The translations under genes were made by a program, and so were the position numbers. Shown one piece after another: positions 1 to 10,430 of a DNA stretch of 64,000 nucleotides (positions within the stretch are counted from its first letter, which is position 1; the number at the start of each line of letters is the position of its first letter). The notes under the pieces are model-generated. The model saw only the letters and a list, made by a program, of their open reading frames with translations. It was not told where the DNA came from and made no database searches. This DNA comes from Mycobacterium mantenii (GTDB lineage Bacteria > Actinomycetota > Actinomycetes > Mycobacteriales > Mycobacteriaceae), in assembly GCF_010731775.1 (NCBI RefSeq), contig NZ_AP022590.1, positions 682,001-746,000 on the forward strand, written 5' to 3'.

Positions 1-1
1 C

Positions 2-301
2 GCCGCCCGGCACGAGGTGCTGGCCATCGAGGTGCTTGACCCGCGCGACGTCGAGCTGCCCGACATCGGCGACGTAGTGCTGCAGGACGCCGAGTCCGGC
101 GTCACCCGCGAGTTCACCATCGACGCGCAGCTGCGTGATGATTTCGCCAAGGCCGCCGCGGCGCACCGCGCCGATGTGGCGCGCACCATCCGCAGTTGCG
201 GGGCCCCGATCCTGACGCTGCGCACCGACCGGGACTGGATCGCCGACATCGTGCGGTTCGTCGAATCCCGCCGGCGCGGCGCATTGGCAGGGCGGCAGTG
301 A
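2..301 (+). CDS. DUF58 family protein, C-terminal fragment (Rv1480-like)
   Basis: This is the 3' end of a gene that begins before the window; the frame is open from base 2 to TGA at 299-301. The roughly 99 visible residues resemble the end of the DUF58 proteins encoded beside MoxR ATPases. It overlaps the next gene by GTGA, with the downstream GTG at 298, which suggests translational coupling in a moxR-DUF58-VWA operon. In other bacteria such sets act on protein complex assembly or the cell envelope, but the mycobacterial role is unknown. The family call rests on remembered similarity to Rv1480 and on gene order. Confidence 0.8.
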   Translation, partial: AARHEVLAIEVLDPRDVELPDIGDVVLQDAESGVTREFTIDAQLRDDFAKAAAAHRADVARTIRSCGAPILTLRTDRDWIADIVRFVESRRRGALAGRQ

Positions 302-1305
302 CACTGCCGCTCCTCGGCCCAATGTCGTTGTCGGGCTTCGAACATTCGTGGTTCTTCCTGTTCCTGCTCGTGGTGTTCGGGCTGGCCGCGCTCTACATCC
401 TGATGCAGCTGGCGCGGCAGCGACGCATGCTGCGATTCGCCAACATGGAGCTGCTGGAAAGCGTCGCCCCGAAACGGCCTTCGACCTGGCGCCACGTTCC
501 GGCAATCCTGCTCGTCGCGTCGCTGGTGCTGTTCACCATCGCGATGGCGGGCCCGACCAACGACGTGCGCATTCCCCGCAACCGCGCGGTGGTGATGCTG
601 GTCATCGATGTCTCGCAGTCCATGCGCGCCACCGACGTGCAGCCCAACCGGATGGCGGCCGCGCAAGAGGCCGCCAAGCAGTTCGCCAACGAACTGACGC
701 CGGGCATCAACCTCGGGCTGATCGCTTACGCGGGGACCGCGACGGTGTTGGTCTCGCCGACCACCAACCGGGAATCGACCAAGACCGCGCTGGACAAGCT
801 GCAGTTCGCCGACCGCACCGCCACCGGGGAGGGCATTTTCACCGCCCTGCAGGCCATCGCGACGGTGGGCGCCGTGATCGGGGGCGGCGACAAGCCGCCG
901 CCGGCGCGCATCGTGTTGTTCTCCGATGGCAAGGAGACGATGCCGACCAACCCGGACAACCCGAAGGGCGCCTTCACCGCCGCGCGCACCGCGAAGGACC
1001 AGGGCGTGCCGATCTCGACCATCTCTTTCGGCACGCCGTACGGCTTCGTCGAGATCAACGATCAGCGCCAGCCGGTGCCCGTCGACGACGAGACGCTGAA
1101 GAAGGTGGCCCAGCTTTCCGGCGGGAACGCCTACAACGCGGCGTCATTGCAGGAACTGAAATCCGTGTACGCGACGCTGCAGCAGCAGATCGGCTACGAG
1201 ACGATCAAGGGCGACGCCAGCGTGGGCTGGGTGCGGCTGGGTGCGGTGGTGTTGGCGCTGGCGGCGCTGGCCGCGTTGCTGATCAACCGCCGCCTACCGA
1301 CCTGA
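298..1305 (+). CDS. VWA-domain membrane protein (Rv1481-like)
   Basis: A 335-residue protein starting at GTG 298, which overlaps the upstream stop. It has an N-terminal hydrophobic helix (about residues 17-38), a second helix (about 68-86), then a von Willebrand factor A domain with the metal-ion site DVSQS near residue 105 and a later SDGKE. A third helix near the C terminus ends in a short basic tail. It closely matches Rv1481 as I know it, including the [20 protein letters not shown] stretch. The VWA domain should face outside or be membrane associated and bind divalent metal. Its partner is probably the MoxR ATPase encoded upstream of the window. An in-frame start at 196 would add residues absent from the family. 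Confidence 0.9.
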   Translation: MTLPLLGPMSLSGFEHSWFFLFLLVVFGLAALYILMQLARQRRMLRFANMELLESVAPKRPSTWRHVPAILLVASLVLFTIAMAGPTNDVRIPRNRAVVMLVIDVSQSMRATDVQPNRMAAAQEAAKQFANELTPGINLGLIAYAGTATVLVSPTTNRESTKTALDKLQFADRTATGEGIFTALQAIATVGAVIGGGDKPPPARIVLFSDGKETMPTNPDNPKGAFTAARTAKDQGVPISTISFGTPYGFVEINDQRQPVPVDDETLKKVAQLSGGNAYNAASLQELKSVYATLQQQIGYETIKGDASVGWVRLGAVVLALAALAALLINRRLPT

Positions 1306-1379
1306 CCGGGCGCATCCCGCCAGCCCCCTCCGGCTTCTCCCGCCCGCCCCCTCCGGCTTCTCCCGCCCGCCCCCTCCCC

Positions 1380-1437
1380 GCGAGCGTAAGCACACTGCGA
1401 TTTTCGACCCAGATTTTCGCAGTGTGCTTACGCTCGC
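1380..1437. repeat. palindromic element, copy 1 (20-bp perfect stem)
   Basis: The arms 1380-1399 and 1418-1437 are perfect reverse complements of 20 bp, built around cgagcgtaagcacactgcg, with an 18-base AT-richer loop. The stop codon of the minus-strand DUF559 gene (1428-1430) lies inside the right arm. A degenerate relative lies at about 2305-2360, just upstream of the same gene. It may act as a bidirectional terminator between convergent genes, but there is no clear T-run. Just before it, 1314-1377 contains direct repeats of cctccggcttctcccgcccg. Confidence 0.75.
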
Positions 1438-2288
1438 GCAGCGCGTGCGTCGTGAACCCGGCGGATGATGTCGTCGGGATGGTCTTCCGCGATGACCCGG
1501 ACGACGATCCACCCGTGGCGCTCCAGCATCTCGAGCCGGCGGATGTCCTTGACGTACTGATAGCGACTGGCTCGATGCTGATCGCCGTCGTACTCGACGG
1601 CAACCTTGATGTCCTCCCAGCCCATGTCCAAATAGGCCTCGGCCCAACCCCATTCGTTGCGCACGACAATCTGCGTCTGCGGGCGGGGAAAGCCGGCCCG
1701 CAGTAGTAGCAGGCGCAGCCATGTTTCCTTGGGCGACTGAGCCCCACCGTCGACCAGTTCGAGAGCGGCACGAGCGGCCTTCATGCCTCGCCGTCCGCGG
1801 TACCGGTCGGCCAAAGACTCGACGTCGGCCATTTTCAGATCGGTCGCTTGCGCAAGGGCGTCGACCGCAGCGACCGCGGCACTCGGCCGGCATCTCCTGG
1901 CCAAGTCGAGCGCCGTGCGGGCCGGCGTCGTGACTCGCATGCCGTCGACGATGGTGATCTCGTCGGCCTCGATCCGCTCTTCCCAGACTTGCACGCCCGC
2001 GGCGGGGCAGCGGTTGGTGTCGATGATCGCGGCGGGCAATGCCGGGTCGATCCACTTCGAGCCGTGCAGCGCTGAGGCGGAAAGCCCGGCGAGTATGCCG
2101 CGCCGCCGAGACCGCAGCCAGCATGCCTTCGCCCGCAGCACGGCATTCAGCTCGGCATCTCTACGCACGTACACATCTTTGTGCAGCGCTGTGTACCGGC
2201 TGCGCAGCTCATGGGGAGTCAATGCGCCGACAGCCAGGGCCTCGCTGCCCAGAAAAGGGCCTGTCATGGGCGAAGTGTGCTCAGCCAC
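1428..2288 (-). CDS. DUF559 domain protein, possible AbiEi-like antitoxin/endonuclease-fold protein
   Basis: A 286-residue protein read from GTG 2288, with GGAG about 11-13 bases upstream; ATG 2267 is the alternative start. The N-terminal half contains SRRRGILAGLSASALHGSKWI and a TPARTALDLARR motif, as in AbiEi/transcriptional-regulator-like proteins. The C-terminal part (about 190-280) contains VEYDGDQHR and WIVVRVIAED, the core of DUF559, a domain with a very-short-patch-repair endonuclease-like fold. It sits convergent to the VWA gene and divergent from fabG1. It is bounded by two related palindromic elements, so it may be a transferable cargo gene. No partner toxin is visible. Function is unproven. 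Confidence 0.75.
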   Translation of the reverse strand: MAEHTSPMTGPFLGSEALAVGALTPHELRSRYTALHKDVYVRRDAELNAVLRAKACWLRSRRRGILAGLSASALHGSKWIDPALPAAIIDTNRCPAAGVQVWEERIEADEITIVDGMRVTTPARTALDLARRCRPSAAVAAVDALAQATDLKMADVESLADRYRGRRGMKAARAALELVDGGAQSPKETWLRLLLLRAGFPRPQTQIVVRNEWGWAEAYLDMGWEDIKVAVEYDGDQHRASRYQYVKDIRRLEMLERHGWIVVRVIAEDHPDDIIRRVHDARAARA

Positions 2289-2304
2289 ACCGACAAAATC
2301 TCCG

Positions 2305-2360
2305 CGAGCGTAAGCCCACTGTGGAAATCCGGTCCGAAAATCGCAGCCCGCTTACGCTCG
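2305..2360. repeat. palindromic element, copy 2 (degenerate)
   Basis: cgagcgtaag (2305-2314) pairs with cttacgctcg (2351-2360), and the inner stem is imperfect. The outer 10 bp are identical to the element at 1380-1437, and the inner parts are recognisably related. It lies between the start of the DUF559 gene and the fabG1 promoter region, so the DUF559 gene is flanked by two copies. Confidence 0.65.
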
Positions 2361-2384
2361 TGGTGCGAAATGGGGGAGGTGTCC

Positions 2385-3184
<800 letters not shown>

Positions 3185-3201
3185 GTTCAACCACGACTTG
3201 A

Positions 3202-4023
<822 letters not shown>

Positions 4024-4029
4024 ACGGCA

Positions 4030-5070
4030 ATGGAATTCGATGCCGTCCTGCTGCTGTCCTTCGGCGGGCCGGAGGGCCCCGAACAGGTTCGGCCGTTCTT
4101 GGAGAACGTCACCCGGGGCCGTAACGTGCCGCCGGAACGTCTCGACGAGGTCGCCGAGCACTACCTGCATTTCGGCGGGGTGTCACCGATCAACGGCATC
4201 AACCGTGCGTTGATAGCACAGCTGGAAGCCGAGCTGCATGATCGCGGCCTGGGCGTGCCGGTCTATTTCGGCAACCGCAACTGGGGGCCATACGTCGAAG
4301 ACACCGTAGCGACGATGCGGGACAACGGAATTCGTCGGGCCGCGGTATTCACCACGTCGGCCTGGAGCGGCTATTCCAGCTGCACGCAGTACGTCGAGGA
4401 CATCGCCCGGGCCCGCGCGGCGGCCGGGCCGGATGCGCCCGAATTGGTCAAGCTGCGGCCCTATTTCGACCACCCGCGGTTCGTGCAGATCTTCGCCGAC
4501 ACCATCGGGGCGGCATCGGGTGCGCTGACGGCCGAACAGCAGGCCGGTGCGCGGCTGGTGTTCACTGCGCATTCCATTCCGGTGGCCGCCGACGAGCGCC
4601 TGGGCCCGCGGCTGTACAGCCGCCAAGTCGCCTACGCCGCAAGCCTTGTGGCGGCTGCCGCCGGATACTCCGAGTACGACCTGGCGTGGCAGTCCCGGTC
4701 GGGACCGCCCCAGGTGCCGTGGCTGGAACCCGACGTCGCCGACCACCTGGCCACCCTGGCGGAGGCCGGCACCACGGCCGTCATCGTCTGCCCGATCGGG
4801 TTCGTCGCCGACCACATCGAGGTGGTGTGGGATCTGGACAATGAGTTGGCGGCCCAGGCCGAGGCGGCCGGCATCACCATGGTGCGGGCCTCGACGCCCA
4901 ACGCCCACCTGCGTTTTGCGCAGATGGCCGCGGACCTGATCGACGAACTGCGCTACGACCGGACGCCCGAGCGGGTCGCCGGGTCAGACCCGGTGCCCGG
5001 TTGCCTGGCCAGCGTCAACGGCGCGCCGTGCCGCCCGCCGCATTGCGCGGCCGGCCGCCACCAGGATTAG
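4030..5070 (+). CDS. hemH: Ferrochelatase (HemH/CpfC)
   Basis: A 346-residue iron chelatase that inserts Fe2+ into a porphyrin. In Actinobacteria the substrate is thought to be coproporphyrin III (CpfC), giving coproheme. Visible family motifs include [14 protein letters not shown] at the N terminus, [12 protein letters not shown], and FTAHSIP with its catalytic His. The C-terminal tail [16 protein letters not shown] supplies three closely spaced cysteines, as expected for the [2Fe-2S] cluster reported for mycobacterial ferrochelatases. The gene lies 6 bases after inhA, the same order as in M. tuberculosis (inhA-hemZ). Confidence 0.95.
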   Translation: MEFDAVLLLSFGGPEGPEQVRPFLENVTRGRNVPPERLDEVAEHYLHFGGVSPINGINRALIAQLEAELHDRGLGVPVYFGNRNWGPYVEDTVATMRDNGIRRAAVFTTSAWSGYSSCTQYVEDIARARAAAGPDAPELVKLRPYFDHPRFVQIFADTIGAASGALTAEQQAGARLVFTAHSIPVAADERLGPRLYSRQVAYAASLVAAAAGYSEYDLAWQSRSGPPQVPWLEPDVADHLATLAEAGTTAVIVCPIGFVADHIEVVWDLDNELAAQAEAAGITMVRASTPNAHLRFAQMAADLIDELRYDRTPERVAGSDPVPGCLASVNGAPCRPPHCAAGRHQD

Positions 5071-6017
5071 TCGCCCCACGCCGAATGCAGGATCGCGGTC
5101 ACGGCCGCCATCCGCGCCGAACGCACAACGGCGGTCAGCGGTCGCAGCGCGTCGCTGGCGATGCGAGCCTCCGAGGATGACTGCGTGCCGAGCGGTTCCA
5201 GTCCGGCGGCGACGGGCGCGGTGAAACGCTCCGGCGAGTCGGATCGACTCAGCCCCGCGCTGACCGCGATGATGGCGTCGACGTGCGCGGCGTTTTCCAG
5301 CACCCGCAGCGCGCGCGTCGGCGCATGGTCGGGAATACGGTGTTGCCGTGCGGATTCCAGTAGTTGCTCGACCAGTCCACGCGGATCGTCGACGTCGGCC
5401 GCCGCGGCACCCAGCCCGATGGCGCCCAGCGCGTCGGCGGCCGAGCGCACCGCCGACCGCAGCGTGTATTCGGCGTCGCCGAGCTCGTAATGGTCCAGCT
5501 CCGGAGCGCCGGGCAGCGAGTACACCGTCCACGTCAGCGCGCACAACTCCGCCAGCCGTGTCTCGTAGTCCTCGGGCGCGTCCTCGTCATCCTCGTAGGA
5601 GAATTCGGGCACCAGGCCGACGGCGGTGCCCGGGTTGCGGGGGTTGGCGATGATGACCGCCTCGCCGGCGGCCAGGGCGTCCCGCCCGAACTGCGTTCCG
5701 GGCGCCAGCCCGCGCACGTCGCCCGGCACCGGCAAAACCACGCTGATCGTCCCGCGCATCAACCCGGCACCGGCGGACGTCGGCGCCGGCCGGCCGATCG
5801 CGGCACGCATTGTCTGCAGCAGCGTGACCGTTCCGGCGTCGTGCACGTCGGGCCAGGGCAGCCCGGTGTGGCCCGCGGCGACGGCATCATACGCGGTCAC
5901 CGATTGCTTTGGCGCCCAAACGGATAACGCGTCCAGGACGTCGTCGGGCGCGGCCTTTCCGGCGAGCCAGGCATTGGCCCACAGGGACAGCGAAACACTG
6001 GGACACCACACGATCAC
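5067..6017 (-). CDS. conserved hypothetical protein (Rv1486c-like)
   Basis: About 316 residues from GTG 6017; a second GTG at 6011 is possible, and the frame stays open to ATG 6074, which would overlap the divergent NfeD gene. The protein begins [20 protein letters not shown] and is rich in Ala, Asp and Leu. It has an acidic stretch [15 protein letters not shown] and no recognised catalytic motif or clear membrane segment. It is conserved beside hemH in mycobacteria. It overlaps the hemH stop by 4 bases tail to tail. I do not know its function. Confidence 0.8.
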   Translation of the reverse strand: MIVWCPSVSLSLWANAWLAGKAAPDDVLDALSVWAPKQSVTAYDAVAAGHTGLPWPDVHDAGTVTLLQTMRAAIGRPAPTSAGAGLMRGTISVVLPVPGDVRGLAPGTQFGRDALAAGEAVIIANPRNPGTAVGLVPEFSYEDDEDAPEDYETRLAELCALTWTVYSLPGAPELDHYELGDAEYTLRSAVRSAADALGAIGLGAAAADVDDPRGLVEQLLESARQHRIPDHAPTRALRVLENAAHVDAIIAVSAGLSRSDSPERFTAPVAAGLEPLGTQSSSEARIASDALRPLTAVVRSARMAAVTAILHSAWGD

Positions 6018-6068
6018 GCAGTGTAGTTGTTTCGCCCGGCAAAGGCGGATCACGCGTATTCTTGCCGC

Positions 6069-6506
6069 ATGCACGCCGCGGTGCTTTGGCTAATATTCGC
6101 GCTGGTGCTGGCCGGTGCGGAGGCACTCACCGGCCATTTGTTTTTGGTGATGCTCGGTGGCGGCGCCCTGGCCGCGGCGCTCACCAGTTGGCTGACCGAC
6201 TTTCCGGTGTGGACGAACGGGGCGGTGTTCCTGGTCGTCTCGGTGCTGCTGCTGGTGCTGGTTCGCCCGCCGCTGAAGCGCCGGCTGACGCCGATCGCGG
6301 CGCCGCGCCTGGGCATCGAGGCGCTGCAGGGCAAAACCGCGCTGGTGCTCGAACGGGTCGCGCGTGACGAGGGTCAGGTCAAACTCGACGGCCAGGTGTG
6401 GTCCGCGCGCCCGCTCAACGACGCCGATGTCTACGAACCCGGCGAGCCGGTCACCGTCATGCAGATCGACGGCGCGACCGCCGTGGTCTTCAAGAGCAGT
6501 CTTTAG
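6069..6506 (+). CDS. NfeD-like membrane protein (Rv1487-like)
   Basis: A 145-residue protein starting at ATG 6069. Two or three hydrophobic segments fill residues 3-75 ([47 protein letters not shown]). They are followed by a beta-rich OB-fold C-terminal domain ([29 protein letters not shown]), which is typical of short NfeD proteins. NfeD and SPFH/stomatin-like proteins are usually encoded together, as here with the next gene 44 bases downstream, and are thought to organise membrane microdomains or protein quality control. Confidence 0.85.
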   Translation: MHAAVLWLIFALVLAGAEALTGHLFLVMLGGGALAAALTSWLTDFPVWTNGAVFLVVSVLLLVLVRPPLKRRLTPIAAPRLGIEALQGKTALVLERVARDEGQVKLDGQVWSARPLNDADVYEPGEPVTVMQIDGATAVVFKSSL

Positions 6507-6550
6507 CGGCGAGACGAAGCTGCCAAGGACTGGGATAGAGAGGAATTCCG

Positions 6551-7687
6551 ATGCAAGGTGCGGTTGCTGGTTTGGTGCTGCTGGCCGTCTTGGTGATCTT
6601 CGCCATCGTCGTGGTGGCGAAGTCGGTGGCGCTGATCCCTCAGGCAGAGGCCGCGGTGATCGAACGGCTGGGACGATACAGTCGCACGGTCAGCGGGCAA
6701 CTGACGTTGTTGGTGCCCTTCATCGATCGTGTCCGCGCCAGGGTGGACCTGCGTGAGCGGGTGGTGTCGTTCCCGCCGCAACCGGTGATCACCGAGGACA
6801 ACTTGACCCTCAACATCGACACCGTGGTCTACTTCCAGGTCACCGTTCCCCAGGCGGCCGTCTACGAGATCAGCAACTACATCGTGGGCGTCGAGCAGCT
6901 CACCACCACCACGCTGCGCAACGTCGTCGGCGGCATGACCCTGGAGCAGACGCTGACCTCGCGCGACATGATCAACGGCCAGTTGCGCGGCGTGCTCGAC
7001 GAGGCGACCAACCGCTGGGGCTTGCGGGTCGCGCGGGTGGAGTTGCGCAGCATCGATCCGCCGCCCTCGATCCAGGCCTCGATGGAAAAGCAGATGAAGG
7101 CGGACCGGGAAAAGCGCGCGATGATCCTGACCGCCGAAGGCACCCGCCAAGCGGCGATCATGCAGGCGGAGGGACAAAAGGCTGCGCAGATCCTCGCGGC
7201 CGAAGGCGCCAAACAGGCGGCGATCCTGACTGCCGAAGCCGACCGCCAGTCGCGGGTACTGCGCGCCCAGGGTGAGCGAGCAGCCGCCTACCTGCGGGCG
7301 CAGGGGCAGGCCAAGGCCATTGAAAAGACGTTCGCCGCGATCAAGGCCGGCCGTCCCACTCCGGAAATGCTGGCCTACCAGTACTTGCAGACACTGCCCG
7401 AGATGGCGCGTGGCGACGCGAACAAGGTGTGGGTGGTGCCCAGCGATTTCAGCGCCGCGTTGCAAGGGTTCACGCGGCTGCTGGGCGCGCCCGGCGAGGA
7501 CGGCGTGTTCCGGTTCGAGCCGTCTCCGGTTGACGATGCGCCCAGGCATGCCACCGACGGTGACGACGCCGAGGTCGCGGATTGGTTCTCCACCGAAACA
7601 GATCCCTCGGTCGCCCGGGCGGTGGCCAAAGCCGAGGCCATCGCCGGCAAGCCGGCGGATGGCTCGACCGGGGAGCTGACTCCCTAG
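6551..7687 (+). CDS. SPFH/band 7 membrane protein (stomatin/QmcA-like, Rv1488-like)
   Basis: A 378-residue protein with one N-terminal transmembrane helix (about 4-24), then a band 7/SPFH domain (about 25-190, with LIPQAEAAVIERLGRY and ERVVSFPPQPVITEDNL). A long Ala/Glu/Gln-rich helix follows (about 190-275, repeats of AEGxRQAAI and AEGxKxAQIL), as in stomatin homologues that oligomerise. A good Shine-Dalgarno (gagagg) precedes the ATG. With the NfeD gene it forms the standard NfeD-SPFH pair. Confidence 0.92.
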   Translation: MQGAVAGLVLLAVLVIFAIVVVAKSVALIPQAEAAVIERLGRYSRTVSGQLTLLVPFIDRVRARVDLRERVVSFPPQPVITEDNLTLNIDTVVYFQVTVPQAAVYEISNYIVGVEQLTTTTLRNVVGGMTLEQTLTSRDMINGQLRGVLDEATNRWGLRVARVELRSIDPPPSIQASMEKQMKADREKRAMILTAEGTRQAAIMQAEGQKAAQILAAEGAKQAAILTAEADRQSRVLRAQGERAAAYLRAQGQAKAIEKTFAAIKAGRPTPEMLAYQYLQTLPEMARGDANKVWVVPSDFSAALQGFTRLLGAPGEDGVFRFEPSPVDDAPRHATDGDDAEVADWFSTETDPSVARAVAKAEAIAGKPADGSTGELTP

Positions 7688-7696
7688 GATTGCGGA

Positions 7697-8053
7697 ATGA
7701 GTGTGTTGACTTCCCCGAAGACGTACACGGCGCTCGCCGCGTTCCACGCCGTCGACGCGGTGTTGTGCGGCGTTCAGGTGGCTCCCATCAAGAAGGTGCT
7801 CGATGACGTGGGGCTGCCGGAGAACGTCCGGCCCGCGCTGCCGGCGGTGAAAGCGGCCGCCGCGGTCGGCTTGTTGTCGGTCTATCGTTTTCCCGCCCTG
7901 GCCCGGGTGACGACGGCGATGCTCACGTTGTACTTCGTGTTGGCGGTCGGTGCGCATGTCCGGGTGCGCGACAAAGTCATCAACGGCCTTCCGGCGGCAC
8001 TGTTCTTGGCGCTGGTCGCCGGGATGACGATCAAGGGACCCGACGAGAACTAG
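7697..8053 (+). CDS. DoxX-like small membrane protein (Rv1489-like)
   Basis: A 118-residue protein with about four hydrophobic segments: around residues 10-25, 47-65, 68-88 and 95-113. Its composition and size match the DoxX-like family. It begins 9 bases after the SPFH gene, so is probably in the same transcript. It overlaps the end of the convergent oxidoreductase gene by 4 bases. The biochemical role of this subgroup is not known. Confidence 0.8.
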   Translation: MSVLTSPKTYTALAAFHAVDAVLCGVQVAPIKKVLDDVGLPENVRPALPAVKAAAAVGLLSVYRFPALARVTTAMLTLYFVLAVGAHVRVRDKVINGLPAALFLALVAGMTIKGPDEN

Positions 8054-8526
8054 TCGAGGCGCAACTCGACCAGCGGCAGCGGGGTATCGGTCTCGGTGAT
8101 CGGGACGCCGAGCGTCTCCTCGAGCACCGGCCGCATCTTGTCCCAGGCTTTGCGATGACGGCTCAGGTAGGCGGCCAGCGCACGGTCGGCCTCCTGTTGG
8201 TCGAGGACCCGCGCCGTGGCACGCCGGGGCGCGTGGCTGCCCGCGTAGACGCGCACCCGCGGGTTGGCCTCAATGTTGCGGAACCACTGCGCCTTTCGGC
8301 CGAAGCCCGACGCGACGACGTAGGTGCCCGGCGAAGGGTGATCGAGAACTTCCAGCACCACATAGCGCGGTTCACCGGATTTGCGGCCGATGTGCTCGAG
8401 CATCAGGAGCCGCGAGCCGAACAGCGCGCCGGCGCGGGCCTTATAGATCCAGATCGGTGCGCGCATCAGGCGTCGCGACCGCAGCACGCGTGCGCTGGTA
8501 TTGACGAAAAAGGTTGTGTTGGACAC
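8050..8526 (-). CDS. deazaflavin (F420)-dependent nitroreductase-family oxidoreductase (DUF385/Ddn-like)
   Basis: 158 residues from GTG 8526, chosen because GGAGG lies about 5 bases upstream and the start falls just after the upstream TetR stop (8544). Family features are RLLMLEHIGRKSGEPRYVVLEVL near residues 40-62, then GTYVVASGFGRKAQWFRNIEANP. These are typical of the split-beta-barrel F420H2-dependent reductases abundant in mycobacteria. The substrate is unknown. It forms a two-gene unit with the TetR gene and is therefore probably repressed by it. Confidence 0.88.
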   Translation of the reverse strand: MSNTTFFVNTSARVLRSRRLMRAPIWIYKARAGALFGSRLLMLEHIGRKSGEPRYVVLEVLDHPSPGTYVVASGFGRKAQWFRNIEANPRVRVYAGSHAPRRATARVLDQQEADRALAAYLSRHRKAWDKMRPVLEETLGVPITETDTPLPLVELRLD

Positions 8527-8543
8527 CTTTACCTCCATTTCTT

Positions 8544-9161
8544 TCACCGGCCGATAAGCCCGTCGCGATAGATCGAGAACACTTCGCCGGCCCACCGCCG
8601 CATTCCCTCATCCGAGAGCGGATCCACTCCGAGCACCTCGGTCAGGCGGGGCCGCAGCGTCAGCACCGCGAGGTCGTTGACAAGCAAAAACGCCGCCCGC
8701 ACCGCTGCATCCATGCCGGGGCCGGCGGTGCCGGCCGCGACCATAGCGTCGAGAGTGGTTTGGCTGAGGCGGAATAGTGTGTCGAACAGTGCCGACCCGG
8801 CTTTCCGTCCGTTGATCAGCAGCCGGCTCAGGTATGCCGGGATCGGCGAGTCGGGTGGCAGGTAGGCGGCCAGGCCGTCGAGGAGGCTCGGCATTGCAGT
8901 GGGCTCGAGTCCGACCACCGCGGTCTGCTCGGTCATCCTCGTCAGCAGCGCTTCGAAGGTGGTGACGACGTGATTGTCGACGATCTCGACGAGCCCGTCT
9001 TTCGAGCCGTAATGCCTGATGAGCAGGGCCGGTGAAACGCCGGCCGCGTTCGCGATGTCGCGCAGGGTGACCGCGTCGGGGCCGCGCTCGGCGAACAGTC
9101 GCAGCGCTTCGTCGCGGATCCGCGCCCGGGCCGTGCGGTCGTCCGGCGGTGGTGAATGCAC
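8544..9161 (-). CDS. TetR family transcriptional regulator
   Basis: 205 residues from GTG 9161. The N-terminal helix-turn-helix spans about residues 10-60 (RIRDEALRLFAERGPDAVTLRDIANAAGVSPALLIRHYGSKDGL). The C-terminal ligand-binding domain is all-helical and undefined. It is transcribed just ahead of the F420-type oxidoreductase, separated by 17 bases. The short palindrome immediately upstream of its start (9162-9177) is a likely autoregulatory operator. The ligand is unknown. Confidence 0.92.
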   Translation of the reverse strand: MHSPPPDDRTARARIRDEALRLFAERGPDAVTLRDIANAAGVSPALLIRHYGSKDGLVEIVDNHVVTTFEALLTRMTEQTAVVGLEPTAMPSLLDGLAAYLPPDSPIPAYLSRLLINGRKAGSALFDTLFRLSQTTLDAMVAAGTAGPGMDAAVRAAFLLVNDLAVLTLRPRLTEVLGVDPLSDEGMRRWAGEVFSIYRDGLIGR

Positions 9162-9187
9162 GTTTACAATTATAAACAGATGTTTAC
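9162..9187. promoter_or_regulatory. probable TetR operator
   Basis: gtttacaattataaac (9162-9177) is a near-perfect palindrome abutting the TetR gene start, followed by a further GTTTAC half-site at 9182-9187. Placement over the start region fits autorepression. This is an AT-rich island in GC-rich DNA, so part of it may also be the promoter. Confidence 0.55.
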
Positions 9188-9239
9188 AAGCGGCGGCAGG
9201 GTCCCGGTCGACGGGCGATGATCACCGGTCGCCCCGACC

Positions 9240-9593
9240 TCAGGAGTGCGGCGGGGGCGGCAGCGGCGGCACGAAGTCACGCGGGGGTCCCGGCGGCCCG
9301 GGCGGCGGAGCAAATCCGAATCCACCCGGCATGGGTCCGGCCATCGGGGGAGGCGGGGGCCCGTGGAACGACGCGCCCATCATCGGCGGCGGGCCGGGCG
9401 GCGGGGGCGGGGGCGGCCCGACGCTGACGATCCAGGCGAAGGCGATCGCCGCGACGGTGCCGACCGCGCCGAGCAGCGCACCCGCCACCCCGGCGCCGAT
9501 CACCACGCCGGTGGAGTGACGGCGCCGTTCGGGTGCCTGGTAGGTCACCGGCGGCTCGGGTGGGTTGGTGTTGATTTCGTCGTTCGTGGTCAT
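9240..9593 (-). CDS. proline-rich single-pass membrane protein
   Basis: 117 residues: a short charged N-terminal cytoplasmic part (about 1-27, with ERRRHS), one transmembrane helix (about 28-56, GVVIGAGVAGALLGAVGTVAAIAFAWIV), then an extracytoplasmic tail made almost only of Pro, Gly, Met and Phe (PPPPPPPGPPPMM and similar). No catalytic motif is present. It is divergently oriented from the response regulator gene. A second proline/glycine-rich exported protein lies on the other side of the same two-component pair. Function unknown. Confidence 0.65.
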   Translation of the reverse strand: MTTNDEINTNPPEPPVTYQAPERRRHSTGVVIGAGVAGALLGAVGTVAAIAFAWIVSVGPPPPPPPGPPPMMGASFHGPPPPPMAGPMPGGFGFAPPPGPPGPPRDFVPPLPPPPHS

Positions 9594-9695
9594 GTTTCGG
9601 ACGCTAGGAGCCGGAGCTGAAGTGGGCCTTAAGAAATCGGCCGGCCCTCGACGGGCTTCAGGTTCATCTCAGAACCGGTGCCGACAATAGGGGGT

Positions 9696-10430
9696 ATGAC
9701 GGATTCGCGGCATGCCGACGGTTGTTCGCCCGCGCGCCGGTCCGATCAGTTCAGCATCGGCACGCCGCGGGTACTGGTCGTTGAAGACTCCGAGACCATC
9801 CGTGAGATGGTCAGCGAAGCGCTCGCCGATGCCGGCTATCACACCGATGCCCGCTGCGACGGCGACGGCCTGGAAGAGGTTCTCGACGGGATGCGGCCCG
9901 ACCTGGTGGTGCTCGACGTGATGCTGCCCGGACGCGACGGGTTCGCGCTCATCGACGTCATCCGCGAATGGGGTGACATCGGGATCGTCCTGATCACCGC
10001 CCGCGACGGGCTGCCGGATCGGCTGCGCGGACTTGACGGCGGGGCCGACGATTACGTCATCAAGCCGTTCGAGTTGGCCGAACTGATGTCGCGGGTCGGC
10101 GCGCTGCTGCGCCGTCGCGGACGGCTGTCCCAGGTGATTCAGGTGGGCGACGTCACGCTGGACCTCGGCGCGGGCGTGGCCGCGCGCGGCGGCCACCGGC
10201 TGGACCTGACCGCAACCGAGCTGCGCGTGCTGGCTTTTCTGGTGGAGCAGCGCGGCCGGATCGTCAGCGCGGGCCAGATCCTCAACGGCGTGTGGGGTTA
10301 CGACGCGTACGACCCCAACCTGGTGCAGGTTCATGTCAGCGGGCTGCGGCGCAAGCTCGAGGCGCACGGGCCGCGGATCCTGCACACCGCGCGGGGCATC
10401 GGCTACCGCCTGCAAGCCGAGCGGTCATGA
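9696..10430 (+). CDS. OmpR/PhoB-family response regulator
   Basis: 244 residues from ATG 9696 (aggggg just upstream); an in-frame ATG at 9678 is less likely. The receiver domain contains VLVVEDSE, the phosphoacceptor Asp in VVLDVMLPG, and the conserved Lys in DDYVIKPF. The C-terminal winged helix ends in VHVSGLRRKLEAHGPRILHTARGIGYRL. The stop overlaps the kinase ATG (tcATGA), the usual coupled arrangement. The regulated genes are unknown; the neighbouring proline-rich exported proteins are candidates. Confidence 0.93.
   Translation: MTDSRHADGCSPARRSDQFSIGTPRVLVVEDSETIREMVSEALADAGYHTDARCDGDGLEEVLDGMRPDLVVLDVMLPGRDGFALIDVIREWGDIGIVLITARDGLPDRLRGLDGGADDYVIKPFELAELMSRVGALLRRRGRLSQVIQVGDVTLDLGAGVAARGGHRLDLTATELRVLAFLVEQRGRIVSAGQILNGVWGYDAYDPNLVQVHVSGLRRKLEAHGPRILHTARGIGYRLQAERS

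Noticed and set aside
1306..1437. CRISPR-like short repeats after the VWA gene
   Set aside because: Only two or three copies of a Pro-coding-type direct repeat plus one palindrome are present, with no regular spacers and no cas genes.
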